Positions 30,520 to 39,274 of a stretch of DNA of 64,000 nt are shown here, in pieces (within the stretch, counting starts at the first letter, position 1; every line of letters starts with the position of its first letter). Under the pieces are notes generated by a model. That model was not told where the DNA came from, did not search any database, and saw nothing but the letters and a program-made list of their open reading frames with translations. The translations under genes were made by a program, and so were the position numbers. The stretch is from JANOSH01 sp031415695 (GTDB taxonomy: Bacteria; Actinomycetota; Acidimicrobiia; Acidimicrobiales; Ilumatobacteraceae). The DNA lies in NCBI GenBank assembly GCA_031415695.1, contig JANOSH010000047.1, positions 1-64,000 on the forward strand, in the 5' to 3' direction.

Positions 30520-33438
30520 ATGTGGCGCACTGTCCGACGGGTCCTCAAAAGCGGGCTGATTACCGCCGCTCTCCTCCTGCCTGAAGTCATCGCACCTGGT
30601 GCTGCATCCGCGTTGCCCGATGGCTTTGGCGATCAGATCATCTTCAATACCGGTCTCACCGACCCGGTCAACTTTTCGTTCACCCGCGAAGGTCGGGTTT
30701 TCATCGGCGAACGAGCAGGGGTCGTCAAAACCTTCGACTCGATTACCGACACCACACCCACCGTGGTTGCTGATTTGTCGTCAAATGTGTTCACCGGATG
30801 GGACCGGGGCATGCTGGGCCTCGCCGTCGACAATCAATTCGCCAGCGGCCGACCATACGTCTACGTGGCCTACGCTCTCGACGCAGCCATCGGAGGCACG
30901 CCACCCCTCTGGAAAGACGAGTGCACGACCTGGGCGACGGTTGGGTGCGTCGTTGGCAACCGAGTCTCTCGCCTAACCCTCGACGCTCAAATGAAGATGA
31001 CCGACGAAAAGGTACTTGTCGAAGACTGGTGCCATCAGTTCGGTGGTCATTCCAATGGCGACATCAAGATGCTCGGCGATGGCTCGCTTCTCGTTAGCGC
31101 TGGTGACGGGGCCAACTTCGATGGAGCCGACGTTGGTCAATTCGGTTCGCCACCGAATCCCTGCAATGACACCACCAACGAAGGTGGGGCATTCAGGGCG
31201 CTTGACTACGAGACTCCGGGTGATCCGCAAGGGTTAGCCGGGTCGGTTATCCGCATACATGCCGACACAGGTGCGCCGTGGGCAACCAACGCATCGGCTG
31301 CAAGCGCCGACGTAAATCGTGCCCGTGTAGTTGCGTACGGGCTACGAAACCCCTTCCGAATGACGGTCCGGCCCGGAACAAACGAACTGTGGGTAGGCGA
31401 TGTGGGTTGGGGAATAGCCGAAGAGATCAATCGTGTTACGAACCTCGGCGTGGCCAACAATTTCGGGTGGCCATGCTACGAAGGGCCCGACCCGCAACCT
31501 CAGTATGAGCGACTCGGGCATCCCGTTTGCACCAGCCTCTACAACGGTCAGGCACCAGCGCCCACACATCCCTGGTACTCCTACGGGCGTCAGACGACAC
31601 TCTTCCCCGGCGACCCGTGCGAGACCTATGGGCAGGCAGTTAGTGCGCTGGCGTTCTACCCCGGTGGTGGAAGCTTGCCGACTGCCTACAACGGCGCGTT
31701 GTTCCTGGGAGACTATGCGCGGCGCTGTATTTGGGCCGTGATGCCGGGCCAAGATGGTCTACCTGATCTCGGCAAGATGGTCCCCATGTTTTCGGGAGAG
31801 GGCATCTACCCCGTTGACTTCGAAATTGGGCCCGGTGGCGACATGTACTGGCTAGACATCGCCCCCGGTCGACTGCATCGCCTTGTCAACGGCCCCGTGA
31901 CGGGTCCGCCCCCGCCACCACCTCAAACCGGCGAAGTGCCGGCTGTTCGCATAGCAGCGCCCTTGGCCGATACCACCTACGCACCGGGTGAGACGCTCGT
32001 TGCCGCGGCCGAAGTCATCGACCTCGAAGATGGTTCACTGTCGGGAGTCGCCGTCACTTGGTCGCTGGCGCTGCAGCACTGCTCGTTCGTGGGGGGAACG
32101 TGTCACGAACATCTTGTGGCAACGGCCAAGGGAACATCGACCACCTTTGTCGTACCTGCGCACGAGGAGCCGTACCACATTGACTTGCGTGTTGCCGCTA
32201 CGGACTCAGGTGGACAGACAACGACCGTGTCCCAACGGCTGAACCTGCGTTCCGACTCGGTGGCGAGCCAACCCAAAGTGGGTGGAATCGTGGCATTCAT
32301 CACCCCGAACCGACTGCTCGACACCAGACCTGGGTCGGTGACTGCCGATGGTTTGAACTCGGGCAGCGGCTTAATGCCCGGTGGTTCGGTGCTGTCGGTT
32401 CCGATCATTGGTCGCGTCGGTATCATCCCTGGAACATCGTCCGTTGCGCTAAACCTCACGGCAACGAGTAACGACGCTGCCGGCTACGTCACGGTCTTCG
32501 CGTGCGGACAGCCTGTGCCGAATGCCTCGACCCTGAGCCTCGACCGCTCTGGACGCACCGTTGCCAACGAGGCAACCGTTGCGATTGGTGCGGGTGGTTC
32601 CATTTGCGTGTACTCGTCGGTCGGCACCCACGTTATTGTCGATGTTGTTGGCGTGCATCCGGCCGACGCATCGTTCGTTGCAATGATTACACCCGTCCGG
32701 CTGACCGATACCCGTTCGGCCGGACGAACCGACGATGGCGTAGGCGCTGCGACCGGCCGGCTCGTCGCAGGCGAGACCCGGGCCATAGCGGTTGGCGGAC
32801 GTGTCGGCATCCCCGCCGACGCCGAGGCCGCCATACTCAACGTAACTGCCGTCGATGTCTTGGGAGCTGGCTACCTGACCGTCTTCCCATGTGGATCGTC
32901 GGTGCCGAACGCATCTAATCTGAACCCCGAGTTCGTCGGTCAAACCCTCGCCACGTCAGCAACGGTACCGCTCGGTGCCCGAGGTGAGGTTTGTGTCTAC
33001 TCGTCGGTCGCCACCGACCTTATCGTCGACGTCGATGGCCATTATCGAGAAGGCAGTTCATATCAATCTCTCGCTCAACCATTCCGCGGGGTCGACACAC
33101 GGCCGGGCAGCATCACCGCCGATAGCCTGCATGCTGGCGGTGGTCCCGTTGCAGCTGGTTCAATACTCGAAATCCAGGTTGGTGGCCGGGCCGGGATTCC
33201 CCTTGGCGCAACGGGCATCGTTATGTCGCTCACCGCTACCAACACCGCTGGTAGCGGCTACGTGACGGCGTTTGCATGCGCGACCCGCCTACCCAATACG
33301 TCGAACCTCAACCTCGATTACGAAGGCCAGACCATTTCCAACTCGGCCACAGTACGGTTGCACCCCAACGGACGACTGTGCTTGTTCTCGTCGCAAACAA
33401 CGCATCTGATCGTGGACTTCGCAGGATTCCACGGTTGA
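30520..33438 (+). CDS. Secreted PQQ-type sugar dehydrogenase (GSDH family) with three C-terminal LDTR repeats
   Basis: This is a 972-residue exported protein. A signal peptide covers about 1-33 (two Arg, hydrophobic core, ASA cleavage). Residues 35-450 form a six-bladed glucose/sorbosone dehydrogenase propeller: CHQFGGHSNGDIKMLGDG near 168, AYGLRNPFRMTVRPGTNELW near 272, and NNFGWPCYEG near 315. After a Pro-run linker and an Ig-like segment, three repeats of about 120 residues start near 593, 722 and 851. Each has P-x-R-x-x-DTR near its start, an LNLTAT-like strand, and ends LIVDV-type plus aromatic. The same repeats occur in the transpeptidase at 46717. PQQ use and substrate are inferred from the fold. 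Confidence 0.9.
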   Translation: MWRTVRRVLKSGLITAALLLPEVIAPGAASALPDGFGDQIIFNTGLTDPVNFSFTREGRVFIGERAGVVKTFDSITDTTPTVVADLSSNVFTGWDRGMLGLAVDNQFASGRPYVYVAYALDAAIGGTPPLWKDECTTWATVGCVVGNRVSRLTLDAQMKMTDEKVLVEDWCHQFGGHSNGDIKMLGDGSLLVSAGDGANFDGADVGQFGSPPNPCNDTTNEGGAFRALDYETPGDPQGLAGSVIRIHADTGAPWATNASAASADVNRARVVAYGLRNPFRMTVRPGTNELWVGDVGWGIAEEINRVTNLGVANNFGWPCYEGPDPQPQYERLGHPVCTSLYNGQAPAPTHPWYSYGRQTTLFPGDPCETYGQAVSALAFYPGGGSLPTAYNGALFLGDYARRCIWAVMPGQDGLPDLGKMVPMFSGEGIYPVDFEIGPGGDMYWLDIAPGRLHRLVNGPVTGPPPPPPQTGEVPAVRIAAPLADTTYAPGETLVAAAEVIDLEDGSLSGVAVTWSLALQHCSFVGGTCHEHLVATAKGTSTTFVVPAHEEPYHIDLRVAATDSGGQTTTVSQRLNLRSDSVASQPKVGGIVAFITPNRLLDTRPGSVTADGLNSGSGLMPGGSVLSVPIIGRVGIIPGTSSVALNLTATSNDAAGYVTVFACGQPVPNASTLSLDRSGRTVANEATVAIGAGGSICVYSSVGTHVIVDVVGVHPADASFVAMITPVRLTDTRSAGRTDDGVGAATGRLVAGETRAIAVGGRVGIPADAEAAILNVTAVDVLGAGYLTVFPCGSSVPNASNLNPEFVGQTLATSATVPLGARGEVCVYSSVATDLIVDVDGHYREGSSYQSLAQPFRGVDTRPGSITADSLHAGGGPVAAGSILEIQVGGRAGIPLGATGIVMSLTATNTAGSGYVTAFACATRLPNTSNLNLDYEGQTISNSATVRLHPNGRLCLFSSQTTHLIVDFAGFHG

Positions 33439-33458
33439 CAAGCAAGGCTATAGCCGAT

Positions 33459-34100
33459 CTAGCTCTCGGCTGGCCGCTGGCCGCGCTTGCTAGACCTGCT
33501 GGTCTGGAACACCACCGTGAGGACAAGGATCATCGTCAGTTTCCATTGGTGCCGTTGGATGAAATCGAGTGCCGATTCCAGTTCGGGCTTGAATCGCTGA
33601 CCGAGCCACCAGAACCCGGCGAGGCGTAGGCCGATTCCCGCTGCTAGGTACGCAACGAAGCGTCGGGTCGGAATCTGTCGTAACCCGGCCAGAAGCCAGA
33701 CAAGGGTCGAGCCGGCGAACAGCACGATAGCAACCGGACCGATTCGATCAAACGTTCTCTCGGCCCAGCTAATCGACTTGGGCATGCCCCCGGCCTCACG
33801 CTCAAACCAGGCTTTGCCACGATCGCCGTACCACTTTCCAAGCAGAAAGTACGCAAGGGCAATAGGGATCAGGCGGATGAACGGGATGACGGCGTAAGCC
33901 AACGGGTTGATGTCGGCGCCGACACTAAAGAGGAGATGGCGATTACGTGACGACAACGCAAGGAGCAGCTCTGGATGTTCCTTGATGATCGACGCCGAGC
34001 TGATCGAGCCCACGTTGGCGACAATGAGCGATAGCGCCACCACTGCGGTCAGGCCGTTGAGTCGCCGATCTCGGGGTCGGCTGGTCGTCTCGGTGTCCAT
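33459..34100 (-). CDS. VTT/DedA-like membrane protein
   Basis: This is a roughly 213-residue membrane protein with about five hydrophobic segments. Its HPELLLALSSRNRHLL segment near residue 42, the PFIRLIPIALAYFLLGKWYG stretch near 74 and the GPVAIVLFAGSTLVWLLAG helix pair near 120 resemble the VTT (DedA/TMEM41-type) domain, whose members are implicated in lipid flipping. The assignment is moderate: the conserved arginine and re-entrant glycine pattern are only partly visible. ATG 34100 is preferred because gggag sits 5 nt upstream. The gene is alone on the minus strand, divergent from the TetR gene. Confidence 0.7.
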   Translation of the reverse strand: MDTETTSRPRDRRLNGLTAVVALSLIVANVGSISSASIIKEHPELLLALSSRNRHLLFSVGADINPLAYAVIPFIRLIPIALAYFLLGKWYGDRGKAWFEREAGGMPKSISWAERTFDRIGPVAIVLFAGSTLVWLLAGLRQIPTRRFVAYLAAGIGLRLAGFWWLGQRFKPELESALDFIQRHQWKLTMILVLTVVFQTSRSSKRGQRPAES

Positions 34101-34170
34101 GAAGGCTCCCACGTTAGCCTTTCGCTGACCAGCATGGTTCTCCAGCTGTGCCGAGTGACTCCGATGCCCC

Positions 34171-34204
34171 TTGACAATGAGACGGTTTTCGTCTTACCGT
34201 CTCA
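34171..34204 (+). promoter_or_regulatory. TetR-gene promoter with overlapping operator
   Basis: TTGACA (34171-34176) and TACCGT (34195-34200) form a -35/-10 pair with 18-nt spacing. TGAGACGG (34178-34185) and CCGTCTCA (34197-34204) form a perfect 8-bp inverted repeat over the spacer and -10. The -10 ends 6 nt before ATG 34207, so transcription would start at the ATG. Repression by the adjacent TetR protein is a strong but untested inference. Confidence 0.7.
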
Positions 34205-34206
34205 CA

Positions 34207-34824
34207 ATGGTTGCTGCACGGCGTACGCTCGATGACGGTTCACCCGTTGGCCGCGTCATGATGGCTGCCGTTGCTTGCTGCGAGCGTTGGGGAATGGACA
34301 AGGTCACCGTCGACGATATTGCAGCTGCGGCCGGTATCTCACGAGCAACCTTGTATCGCTTGTTTCCCGGTGGCAAGGACGTCCTGTTCGAGCAAATCCG
34401 TGTGCGTGAGACGTTGTACTTCTTCGAATTTCTCGACGAGCAAGTCGTCGGGGCCTCGTCGCTCGAAGAACTAGTAGTGCGTGTACTCGTTGCCGCCACC
34501 AGCGAACTGCGGGCCGACGACCGGCTCCAGGTTGCCCTGGCCTCGCGGCCCGGTGAAGTGCTGTCGACCCTCGGGTTCTCCGACGTTCCACGAATCATCG
34601 AAACGGCAACCGAATACCTGGCACCCAAAGCCGAGCAATTCCTCAGCCGTACCGAGGCATCGCGGCTAGCCGAGTGGCTTACCCGTGTTGTGCTGTCGTA
34701 CTTCTTCGTTCCCTCAGCCGCAGTAGATCTTGCCGAGGTCGAGTCCGCCACTCGGTTCGCCCGGCAGTTCGTGTTGTCGGCGTTTGCCCCCCCATCCCAC
34801 TCAGAGCCAGTAAGGACGGCGTAG
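34207..34824 (+). CDS. TetR family transcriptional regulator
   Basis: This is a 205-residue regulator. The helix-turn-helix is MDKVTVDDIAAAAGISRATL followed by YRLFPGGKDVLFEQI at residues 29-63, the standard TetR DNA-binding layout. The all-alpha C-terminal domain is unclassified. ATG 34207 is favoured over the upstream in-frame start at 34171 because the latter would lie inside the -35 element. The stop shares one base with the GTG start of the diiron protein (TAGTG), so the two are one unit and the regulator probably controls it. Confidence 0.92.
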   Translation: MVAARRTLDDGSPVGRVMMAAVACCERWGMDKVTVDDIAAAAGISRATLYRLFPGGKDVLFEQIRVRETLYFFEFLDEQVVGASSLEELVVRVLVAATSELRADDRLQVALASRPGEVLSTLGFSDVPRIIETATEYLAPKAEQFLSRTEASRLAEWLTRVVLSYFFVPSAAVDLAEVESATRFARQFVLSAFAPPSHSEPVRTA

Positions 34825-35942
34825 TGACTACCTATGAATCAATGATCGGCCGCGAGAACATCGACGATATCGAGGCCATTCTCGGCGTCGTGAACACCGA
34901 TGTCGACGAAGTGCTCCACGCAGTCAAGGACAACGCCGACGCATTGTTTACCTGGGATTACACCCTGGCGCGGCCACCGCTGCGCAAGTTGTACGAGAAG
35001 GCCAAAGGCGGCCAATGGAACGGTGCCACCGACCTGCCGTGGGACACCGAGGTCGACCAGGAGCGAAACGTTCGTATTGTGCAAGAGATGCTCGGGCCCT
35101 CCATGGATCCCAATGCGGTGATTGGTACCCCGGTCGAGAAGTGGGCCGATAAGGAATGGCTGCAGTTTGGCGTGGAATCCCAGAACTGGACTCTTAGCCA
35201 ATTCCTGCACGGTGAGCAAGGCGCTCTTATCTGCACCGCCAAGATTGTCGAGACCGTGCCGTGGTACGACGCCAAGCTGTATGCCTCCACGCAGGTCATG
35301 GACGAGGCACGCCACGTCGAGGTGTTCGCCCGTTATCTCGACACGAAGCTGTCTGGTCATTACCCAATCAACGCACATCTCAAGCTGCTGCTCGACGACA
35401 TCGTCAACGACAGTCGGTGGGACATGACGTATCTCGGCATGCAGATCATGGTCGAAGGATTGGCTTTGGCAGCGTTTGGGCTGCAGGCGCAGATCACCCC
35501 CGATCCGTTGTTGCGTCAGTTGCTCCGGTACGTCATGAGCGACGAGGCACGCCACGTTGCCTTCGGAGTGCTGTCGCTACAAGAGGTGTACGCAGGCATG
35601 AGCGATGTCGAGATCAAAGATCGACAGGAGTTCGCGTTCGAGGCTGCCGTGCGCATGCGCGACCGCTTCCTTAGCCAGGAAGTGTGGGACCGCATGGGTG
35701 TCGACCCGAAGAAGATTCTCCCCATTGTTCTCGCCGACCCGCAGCGGTACGAGTTCCAAAAGCTGCTGTTCTCGAAAATTGTTCCGAACTGTAAGAAGCT
35801 CGGTCTGCTCGATCGTAACGATTCGTGGCTGCGTCATCGTTTCGAGGAAATGGGAGTTATTCAGTTCGAGGACTCGCCGGACACCGGCGAGGAGTACGAT
35901 GCGTTTGCGCTCGATGCTGCGGCGGTTGCAACCGCCACCTAG
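34824..35942 (+). CDS. Ferritin-like (R2-type) diiron protein, probable oxygenase
   Basis: This 372-residue helical protein has two diiron half-sites: an upstream glutamate helix (FLHGEQGAL near 128) with DEARHVEVF at 160-168, and an EGLALAAFG helix near 211 with DEARHVAFG at 240-248. Paired Glu plus ExxH motifs are diagnostic of the ferritin-like/ribonucleotide-reductase-R2 superfamily, which includes N-oxygenases, fatty-acyl desaturase-like and hydroxylase proteins. No radical-tyrosine environment can be assigned. The substrate is unknown. GTG 34824 has an aagga site upstream and overlaps the TetR stop by one base. A strong hairpin follows the stop. Confidence 0.85.
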   Translation: MTTYESMIGRENIDDIEAILGVVNTDVDEVLHAVKDNADALFTWDYTLARPPLRKLYEKAKGGQWNGATDLPWDTEVDQERNVRIVQEMLGPSMDPNAVIGTPVEKWADKEWLQFGVESQNWTLSQFLHGEQGALICTAKIVETVPWYDAKLYASTQVMDEARHVEVFARYLDTKLSGHYPINAHLKLLLDDIVNDSRWDMTYLGMQIMVEGLALAAFGLQAQITPDPLLRQLLRYVMSDEARHVAFGVLSLQEVYAGMSDVEIKDRQEFAFEAAVRMRDRFLSQEVWDRMGVDPKKILPIVLADPQRYEFQKLLFSKIVPNCKKLGLLDRNDSWLRHRFEEMGVIQFEDSPDTGEEYDAFALDAAAVATAT

Positions 35943-35965
35943 CGAGCTCCCTACGGGAACCTTGA

Positions 35966-35999
35966 GAACGCCCGGTATGGCTTCGCCTACCGGGCGTTC
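35966..35999 (+). terminator. 12-bp hairpin terminator after the diiron gene
   Basis: GAACGCCCGGTA (35966-35977) and TACCGGGCGTTC (35988-35999) are exact complements. The loop contains a further GGC-TTC-GCC stem. Only GATATTAT follows rather than a T-run, so termination strength is uncertain. The last bases of the hairpin abut the next promoter box. Confidence 0.7.
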
Positions 36000-36001
36000 G
36001 A

Positions 36002-36007
36002 TATTAT
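36002..36007 (+). promoter_or_regulatory. Putative -10 box (TATTAT) for a leaderless gene at 36014
   Basis: TATTAT, close to consensus TATAAT, ends 6 nt before GTG 36014. It lies two bases after the hairpin, so any -35 would sit inside the hairpin. Confidence 0.55.
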
Positions 36008-36013
36008 GTCGTC

Positions 36014-36634
36014 GTGTCAATTTCGTCCGACCCTCAGTTCTGTGTTCACCATGCGCTTCGTATCAAGGGTTTCGCTAACGTTTCGACCCTTGGCGAACTC
36101 ACCGCGTTCGACGCCTCAGTTGTCGAATCCCATCTCAAGGCGATGGAGGCTGGCGGCCTCACAATGTTCCGTGAAGCCCGAGGCTTGTGGCAGCTCACCC
36201 CCGACGGTCGTGCTGCCCACGTCCCAGCGCTGGAAGCCGACAGCGGTCGCCCGGGTTTCCGAGACGGCCTCGGTGCGGTCTACAGCGATTTTCTCACGTT
36301 GAACGAAGACTTCAAGCAGGTCTGCACCGACTGGCAGCTACGAAATGGCGAAGTCAACGACCACACCGATTCGACCTACGACGCCGCGGTGCTGGCTCGT
36401 CTCGGTGACATCAACGAGCGGGCGCAACCACTGTGTGCAGGCATGGCAACAACGTCCGAGCGTTTTGCGCCGTACGGCTCGCGACTCACCGAGAGCCTTG
36501 CCGCTCTCAGCGGCGGCGAGAACAAAATGTTTACAGGCGTGATGTGTGGTTCGTACCACGATGTCTGGATGGAACTCCACGAAGACCTGATTCTCACGCA
36601 AGGTATCGATCGAGCTAAAGAAGGAAGCTTCTAG
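36014..36634 (+). CDS. Uncharacterised protein with winged-helix-like N-terminus
   Basis: I do not recognise a named family for these 206 residues. Residues 5-70 look like a winged helix: HHALRIKGFANVSTLGEL, then VVESHLKAMEAGGLTMFRE and GLWQLTPDGRAAH, the last resembling the wing of PadR/MarR-type proteins. The remainder is acidic and helical (LTLNEDFKQVCTDWQLRNGE; later DRAKEGSF end). No catalytic motif is evident. A transcriptional or adaptor role is inferred only from the N-terminus. GTG 36014 fits the TATTAT box. It stands alone between a terminator-like hairpin and dapA. Confidence 0.75.
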   Translation: MSISSDPQFCVHHALRIKGFANVSTLGELTAFDASVVESHLKAMEAGGLTMFREARGLWQLTPDGRAAHVPALEADSGRPGFRDGLGAVYSDFLTLNEDFKQVCTDWQLRNGEVNDHTDSTYDAAVLARLGDINERAQPLCAGMATTSERFAPYGSRLTESLAALSGGENKMFTGVMCGSYHDVWMELHEDLILTQGIDRAKEGSF

Positions 36635-36646
36635 GCGTCGACGCGG

Positions 36647-36652
36647 TACATT
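36647..36652 (+). promoter_or_regulatory. Putative -10 box (TACATT) for leaderless dapA
   Basis: TACATT ends 7 nt before the dapA ATG at 36660. No Shine-Dalgarno sequence is near the ATG. Confidence 0.45.
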
Positions 36653-36659
36653 CACCATC

Positions 36660-37556
36660 ATGAGCGCTCGTTTCGGCCAAGTCCTCACCGCCATGGTCAC
36701 CCCTTTCGACGACAACGGCTCGGTCGATTTCGACGCCGCCCGGAAACTGGCACGATGGCTTGTCGAGCAGGGCAACGACGGATTGGTCATCGCTGGTACC
36801 ACGGGCGAGGCGCCAGTCCTGAGCGACGAGGAGCGACTGGGACTTTTTGCCGCTGTGATCGAGGCTGTAACCGTCCCTGTCATTGCCGGCGCAGGCACCA
36901 ACGACACGGCACATTCGGTATTGATGACGAAAGAAGCGGCCGCGCTTGGCGCTGCAGGCATTCTTGCCGTATGCCCCTATTACAACCGCCCGAGCCAGGC
37001 CGGAATCGAGGGTCACATGCGAGCCATTGCGGCGGCAAGCGATCTGCCGGTGATGCTGTACGACATTCCCGTTCGAACCGGTCGCAAGATCGACAATGCC
37101 CTCCTGCTTCGGTTAGCGCGTGACGTGCCCACCATCGTTGCCCTCAAGGATGCTGCTGCAAACCCCGGAGCCACCGCGGGCTTCATTTCGTCTGCCCCCG
37201 CCTATTTCGAAGTCTACTCCGGTGACGACCCCATGACCCTGCCTCTCCTTGCTGTTGGTGCGGTTGGCACCGTAGGCGTGGCGACGCACTGGACTGCTCC
37301 CGATCACCAGGAAATGTTCAAACTTTGGGATAAGGGCGATGTCGCCGAGGCGCGTGCGGTCAATGCGCGCATGCTCGAGAGTTTCGCGTTCGAAACCGGA
37401 GACGATGCGCCTAATCCACTCCCGACAAAGGCGATGTTGCGTACATTGGGTATGTCGGTTGGCCAGGCTCGGCTGCCCATGGGCGTAGGACCAGACTGGC
37501 TCGAACCACGGGCTCGCGAGGTCTGGGCGAACCTGATCGACGCTCGCGCCCGCTAA
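36660..37556 (+). CDS. dapA: 4-hydroxy-tetrahydrodipicolinate synthase
   Basis: DapA condenses pyruvate with aspartate semialdehyde for the lysine/DAP branch. The 298-residue barrel has VIAGTTGEAPVLSDEE near residue 42 (most members have GTTGES-P-T), the tyrosine motif CPYYNRPSQAGIEGH near 103, YDIPVRTG near 135, and the Schiff-base lysine in VALKDAAANPG near 163. The Ser-to-Ala and Thr-to-Val changes in the GTTGESPT loop leave the core threonines intact, so activity is likely. dapA, rnj and ftsK in order is a common actinobacterial arrangement. Confidence 0.94.
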   Translation: MSARFGQVLTAMVTPFDDNGSVDFDAARKLARWLVEQGNDGLVIAGTTGEAPVLSDEERLGLFAAVIEAVTVPVIAGAGTNDTAHSVLMTKEAAALGAAGILAVCPYYNRPSQAGIEGHMRAIAAASDLPVMLYDIPVRTGRKIDNALLLRLARDVPTIVALKDAAANPGATAGFISSAPAYFEVYSGDDPMTLPLLAVGAVGTVGVATHWTAPDHQEMFKLWDKGDVAEARAVNARMLESFAFETGDDAPNPLPTKAMLRTLGMSVGQARLPMGVGPDWLEPRAREVWANLIDARAR

Positions 37557-37612
37557 GTCACGCAGGGCGGTCCCTACGTGCTCATGCTGCGGCCGCTAGC
37601 CTTCCTGCCATC

Positions 37613-39274
37613 ATGAGTAGTCCTATACGGGTGGCGTTTCTCGGTGGCCTCGGCGAAATCGGTCGAAATTGCATGGTGTTTGAGCAGGATGACAAATTGC
37701 TCCTGCTCGACTGCGGGTTGATGTTTCCCGATAGCGATATGCACGGGATCGATCTTGTTCTCCCAGACTTCACGTACCTGCGTCAGAACGCCGATCGAAT
37801 TGTTGGTTGCGTCGCCACGCATGCCCACGAAGATCATGTGGGGGCGCTTTCGTACCTGCTGCGTGAGATGAGTTTCCCGATCTTCGGCTCGGCACTCACG
37901 CTCGGATTTGCCCGTCATCGTATCGAGGAGGCTGGTCTTCTCGGACGCACGACCTTGGTGACCGTTGCCGACGGAGAACGGATACGGGTTGGCCCGTTCG
38001 ACGTCGAGTTCATCCCCGTGACGCATTCGGTCCCTCACGCCTTCGCGGTTGCGCTCCACACGCCCCAGGGCATCATCATTCACTCGGGCGACTTCAAGAT
38101 CGACCTCACACCCGTTGATGGTCGACTCACCGATCTGGCTCAGATGGGCACCTTGGCCGGACGTGATGGCATCCGTCTCTGGCTCGGCGATTCCACGAAT
38201 GCCGAGGAGTGCGGGCACGCGCCCAGCGAGAAATCGGTAGGCGGCGTACTTCGAAACATCTTCGCCGAGCACCGGGACCGCCGGATCATCACGGCGAGTT
38301 TCGCCAGCCACATTCATCGCATCCAGCAGATCATGGACGCAGCGGTAGCCAACGGCAGGGTAGTGGCTACGTTGGGAATGTCGATGCGCAAAAACGTTCG
38401 GCTTGCCCGCGACCTCGGGCTATTAAAAATTGCCGATCAGAGTCTGGTCGATATCGAAAAGATCGACGGCCTCCCACCGCACAAGGTGTGCGTAATCTCC
38501 ACTGGATCCCAGGGCGAACCTATGTCGGCTTTGTCGTTGCTGGCCCAAGGCGAGAACCGCTGGCTCAAGGTCGACGCGAGCGATACCGTCATTTTGTCGA
38601 GCCACGCCATTCCGGGCAACGAGGGAAATGTCAACAAGGTGATCGACGGCCTGTTGCGAGCCGGTGCCGAAGTTGTGCACTCGGGCATCGCCGATGTGCA
38701 CGCAACGGGCCATGCCCAGGCCGACGAAATCAAGACGATTCTGTCGATCGTGCGACCCGACTGGTTTGTTCCAGTACACGGCGAGTATCGGCACATGGTG
38801 GCCAACGCACGCCTCGGTGCAATCATGGGGGTACGACCCGATCACATCTTGCTGTGCGAAGACGGCGACGTAGTCACGTTGTCGGACGATGGCCTCGCAA
38901 AAACAGGGCGAGTGCCCGCAGGCTACCTGTACGTCGACGGCATCGTCGGAGACGTTGGACAGGGCGTTCTGCGAGATCGTCAAGTGCTTGCCGAGGAAGG
39001 CTTCGTCGTCGTTGTTGTCTCGGTCGACATGGCAACGGGCAAGGTTCTCACCGGACCCGAGATCATTACTCGCGGCTGGGTGTACGCGCCGGAGGCCGAA
39101 GATCTTCTCGACGAGGTGTGCGATTTGGTACAAGCGTCGCTTGAACAGTCGTTGGCGAATGGGGTTCGAGACATCGACGGCCTGGAAAAGATTGTACGCC
39201 GAGCAGCTGGCAAGTTCGTGAGTGATAAGACTCGTCGGCGCCCCATGATTGTGCCTGTTGTAATGGAGGCGTAG
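37613..39274 (+). CDS. rnj: Ribonuclease J
   Basis: RNase J is a metallo-beta-lactamase/beta-CASP endo- and 5'-3' exoribonuclease for mRNA decay and rRNA processing. The 553-residue protein begins with FLGGLGEIGRNCMVFE and has the zinc motif HAHEDH at residues 70-75. HSGDFKIDLTPVDG is near 160, and the beta-CASP blocks ASFASHIHRIQQI and STGSQGEPMSAL follow. HATGHAQADEIK is near 363, and a C-terminal dimerisation domain completes it. With pnp in the same window, both main RNA decay enzymes are present. It shares a stop/start base with the lipoprotein gene. Confidence 0.97.
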   Translation: MSSPIRVAFLGGLGEIGRNCMVFEQDDKLLLLDCGLMFPDSDMHGIDLVLPDFTYLRQNADRIVGCVATHAHEDHVGALSYLLREMSFPIFGSALTLGFARHRIEEAGLLGRTTLVTVADGERIRVGPFDVEFIPVTHSVPHAFAVALHTPQGIIIHSGDFKIDLTPVDGRLTDLAQMGTLAGRDGIRLWLGDSTNAEECGHAPSEKSVGGVLRNIFAEHRDRRIITASFASHIHRIQQIMDAAVANGRVVATLGMSMRKNVRLARDLGLLKIADQSLVDIEKIDGLPPHKVCVISTGSQGEPMSALSLLAQGENRWLKVDASDTVILSSHAIPGNEGNVNKVIDGLLRAGAEVVHSGIADVHATGHAQADEIKTILSIVRPDWFVPVHGEYRHMVANARLGAIMGVRPDHILLCEDGDVVTLSDDGLAKTGRVPAGYLYVDGIVGDVGQGVLRDRQVLAEEGFVVVVVSVDMATGKVLTGPEIITRGWVYAPEAEDLLDEVCDLVQASLEQSLANGVRDIDGLEKIVRRAAGKFVSDKTRRRPMIVPVVMEA

